In this document: piece by piece, positions 21,087 to 22,414 of the stretch
Position numbering within the stretch: the first letter of the stretch is position 1
Layout of the letters: each line of letters begins with the position of its first letter
DNA from: XYA12-FULL-58-9 sp001798605
GTDB lineage: Bacteria; Myxococcota; XYA12-FULL-58-9
Direction: 5' to 3'
DNA: 22,414 nucleotides
NCBI GenBank assembly: GCA_036736205.1
Contig: DAINMX010000086.1
Span: 1 to 22,414 of the forward strand
Notes under the pieces: model-generated
The model's input: the letters and a program-made list of their open reading frames with translations, nothing else
Told to the model about the DNA's origin: nothing
The model's database searches: none
Program-made: the position numbers and the translations under genes

Positions 21087-22289
21087 ATGACGACCAGCGT
21101 AACAATTGATCCAGAAAGGCTGATGCGGCGAATTCGTGCCGCTGGGGATGAGCTTGCCCAGCGTTGGGGGGAGGCAATCGCTCACGCCGCCTTTGAGTGC
21201 CTGATCAGACTCAATGAGATCGATTTCAGCGCCATTGAGCGTGCCGTCTCCGAGAAGTCCCCCAGTGAGTTGTGGGCAGAAACGGAAGAGCGCGTCGCTG
21301 CCATGTGGCTACAACTCGAAGATCTCAGACAACTGATGCAGCCCTTGGTGGAGGCGTTCGAAAAGCAGCACGACTCCGAGACCCCGGGTGCATTCGGTCC
21401 GCTCTCTGATGATGCGATTGCGATCAATTTGAGCTGTGACGATTCGACAAATCAGGTCGAGCCGCCGGGCGTGGCACTCGAGGGTCTGGTCAAGCGAATT
21501 GCTGAGACGGCGTGGGCAATGGCCTTTGTGTTGGCGGGTGAGGTCGACGGTTTCCGCAAGCGCCTGGGACACGTGTTGCGTCTTACCGACGGATGGGAAC
21601 TCGTGGGTTTCCTGCAAGACCATCTCGGACACGTGCGTAGCGCTGTGGGCGCAGTGCTTGGTGGTGTCTATTCCAGTCTTCCCGCTGCTTCAGGAGAGGT
21701 CGACGACGGCGAAGACAATGTCGAGTTGATGACGTCGCGCGAACTACGCGCTCGCCTGTTCGAGTTGCGCGACGGCATTCTGGTTGTCGAAAGACGGCTG
21801 CACGCTTTGCCTCCCGGCCGATGGAATGAAGTGCTGGGTGAGGCCCACCGGCTCGTCGAGGGCTTTGTGTTCGGGCCAGGGTTCACTTGGATGCGAGCCA
21901 CCGACAAAAGAACATTCCTCATGCAGCGCAACACGCTCGCGGAAATCCTCGAACTCTATTCACCCCTTCGGGCAGAGCCCGCTCGCCACAACATTCAGAA
22001 CCTCGCCAGATTCCTCGAGGCGCTTGAGGTTATCAATCAGCGGGAGTGTCTGGTGGTGCACGATCGCGCGGCACTGAACTTGGTGGTGGCGAGCATGGAA
22101 ATGGCTGCTGATGGCGGCGCTATGGCCCCCAAGCACATCAGTGTTGCCCTCGCGGCCCTCGCTGAGGCTCAGGGCCGGGATCGCACACTCGACTTGCTGC
22201 TCGGGCAAACTATGTCACCGGGCAACGATGTTCCTGTTCAAGACATCCTCGCACGGGCGCGGGAGATTCGGGCTCACCTCGGAGGGTGA
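21087..22289 (+). CDS. helical protein of unknown function
   Basis: A 400-residue protein with no signal peptide or transmembrane segment and no motif I recognise. It is predicted almost wholly alpha-helical, with heptad-like charged stretches (L-R-A-R-L-F-E-L-R-D) and an acidic break near residues 207-213 (E-V-D-D-G-E-D) that may separate two halves. The ending L-A-A-L-A-E-A-Q-G-R-D-R-T-L-D-L-L-L-G is also helical. Its coding character is supported by length, steady composition and the lack of a competing frame. No Shine-Dalgarno sequence fits the ATG. The neighbours (larE divergent, an acidic protein convergent) give no functional hint. A cytoplasmic scaffold or regulatory role is only a guess. 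Confidence 0.75.
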   Translation: MTTSVTIDPERLMRRIRAAGDELAQRWGEAIAHAAFECLIRLNEIDFSAIERAVSEKSPSELWAETEERVAAMWLQLEDLRQLMQPLVEAFEKQHDSETPGAFGPLSDDAIAINLSCDDSTNQVEPPGVALEGLVKRIAETAWAMAFVLAGEVDGFRKRLGHVLRLTDGWELVGFLQDHLGHVRSAVGAVLGGVYSSLPAASGEVDDGEDNVELMTSRELRARLFELRDGILVVERRLHALPPGRWNEVLGEAHRLVEGFVFGPGFTWMRATDKRTFLMQRNTLAEILELYSPLRAEPARHNIQNLARFLEALEVINQRECLVVHDRAALNLVVASMEMAADGGAMAPKHISVALAALAEAQGRDRTLDLLLGQTMSPGNDVPVQDILARAREIRAHLGG

Positions 22290-22295
22290 CGTTCT

Positions 22296-22414
22296 CTAGA
22301 GGTCGTCGTCCTCTTCGTAACCATACTCGAGGTCACCGTCGAGGAGTTCCTCTTCGAATTCCTCCTCCTCTTCTTCCTCTTCCTCTTCTTCCGACTCTAC
22401 TTCGTCGACCTCAA
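22296..22414 (-). CDS. acidic C-terminal tail of a protein running off the right edge
   Basis: The last 38 codons and the TAG stop of a gene on the minus strand. The visible protein begins E-V-D-E-V-E-S, continues with a run of eleven Glu, and ends in L-L-D-G-D-L-E-Y-G-Y-E-E-D-D-D-L. Such tails occur in the TIGR02300 (FYDLN acid) family and in other small acidic proteins, but the diagnostic N-terminus is outside the window. The stop is six bases from the stop of the convergent helical protein gene. The G+A-rich strand here is the coding strand. Confidence 0.65.
   Translation of the reverse strand, partial: EVDEVESEEEEEEEEEEEFEEELLDGDLEYGYEEDDDL

Overview
The window looks like chromosomal DNA from a deltaproteobacterium-grade Gram-negative, most likely Myxococcota or a near relative. 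The reasons are moderately high G+C, many Cys-rich lipoproteins, paired von Willebrand A (vWA) lipoproteins carrying a D-E-[DE]-D-C-S motif, and CheW-like proteins grouped with a response regulator that has a long Pro/Ala linker and a conserved C-terminal helix. The placement comes from gene style, not from a marker gene. No rRNA, tRNA, CRISPR array, insertion sequence or phage gene was seen. Coding density is high, with 19 complete predicted genes (one of them weak) and one partial gene at each edge.

Layout. 1-1749: two divergent lipoproteins with LPP20-like N-terminal parts, the left one cut by the window edge. 1818-3602: an ExeA/GspA-type AAA ATPase with a long acidic tail. 3625-6040 (minus): an operon of two CheW-like proteins and a receiver protein, with no CheA or MCP in view. 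6094-9798 (plus): two consecutive vWA lipoproteins. 9795-10506 (minus): a VapBC-type toxin-antitoxin module whose toxin stop codon overlaps the stop of the second vWA gene. 10577-14072 (minus): a tight operon of a Cys-rich lipoprotein, a three-TM protein with an MG2-like extracytoplasmic domain, and a flavin reductase-like protein. 14073-14729: a mostly non-coding stretch with operator-like repeats and one weak small membrane ORF. 14730-15194: a stand-alone cyclic-nucleotide-binding domain. 15289-19223: a 5'-nucleotidase lipoprotein translationally coupled to a lipoprotein with an apparent OB-fold. 19266-20878 (minus): larB and larE, for nickel-pincer cofactor synthesis. 21087-22289: a helical protein of unknown function. 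22296-22414: the acidic tail of a gene running off the right edge.

How it fits together. The main theme is the cell envelope: seven predicted lipoproteins, none with Asp at +2, plus an MG2-type periplasmic protein. The nucleotidase and OB-fold pair suggests scavenging of extracellular nucleotides or nucleic acids. The CheW-CheW-receiver operon probably supplies accessory parts to a chemosensory array encoded elsewhere. LarB and LarE supply the first two steps of a cofactor whose LarC and enzyme partner are not in the window.

The most unexpected observation is regulatory. At least five genes (starts at 5547 minus, 6094, 7834, 10506 minus and 14730) lack a normally spaced Shine-Dalgarno sequence and instead have a -35/-10 pair placed so that transcription should begin at or within a base or two of the start codon. 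This suggests leaderless mRNAs and also decides some start codons. No obviously new defence or mobile system was found.
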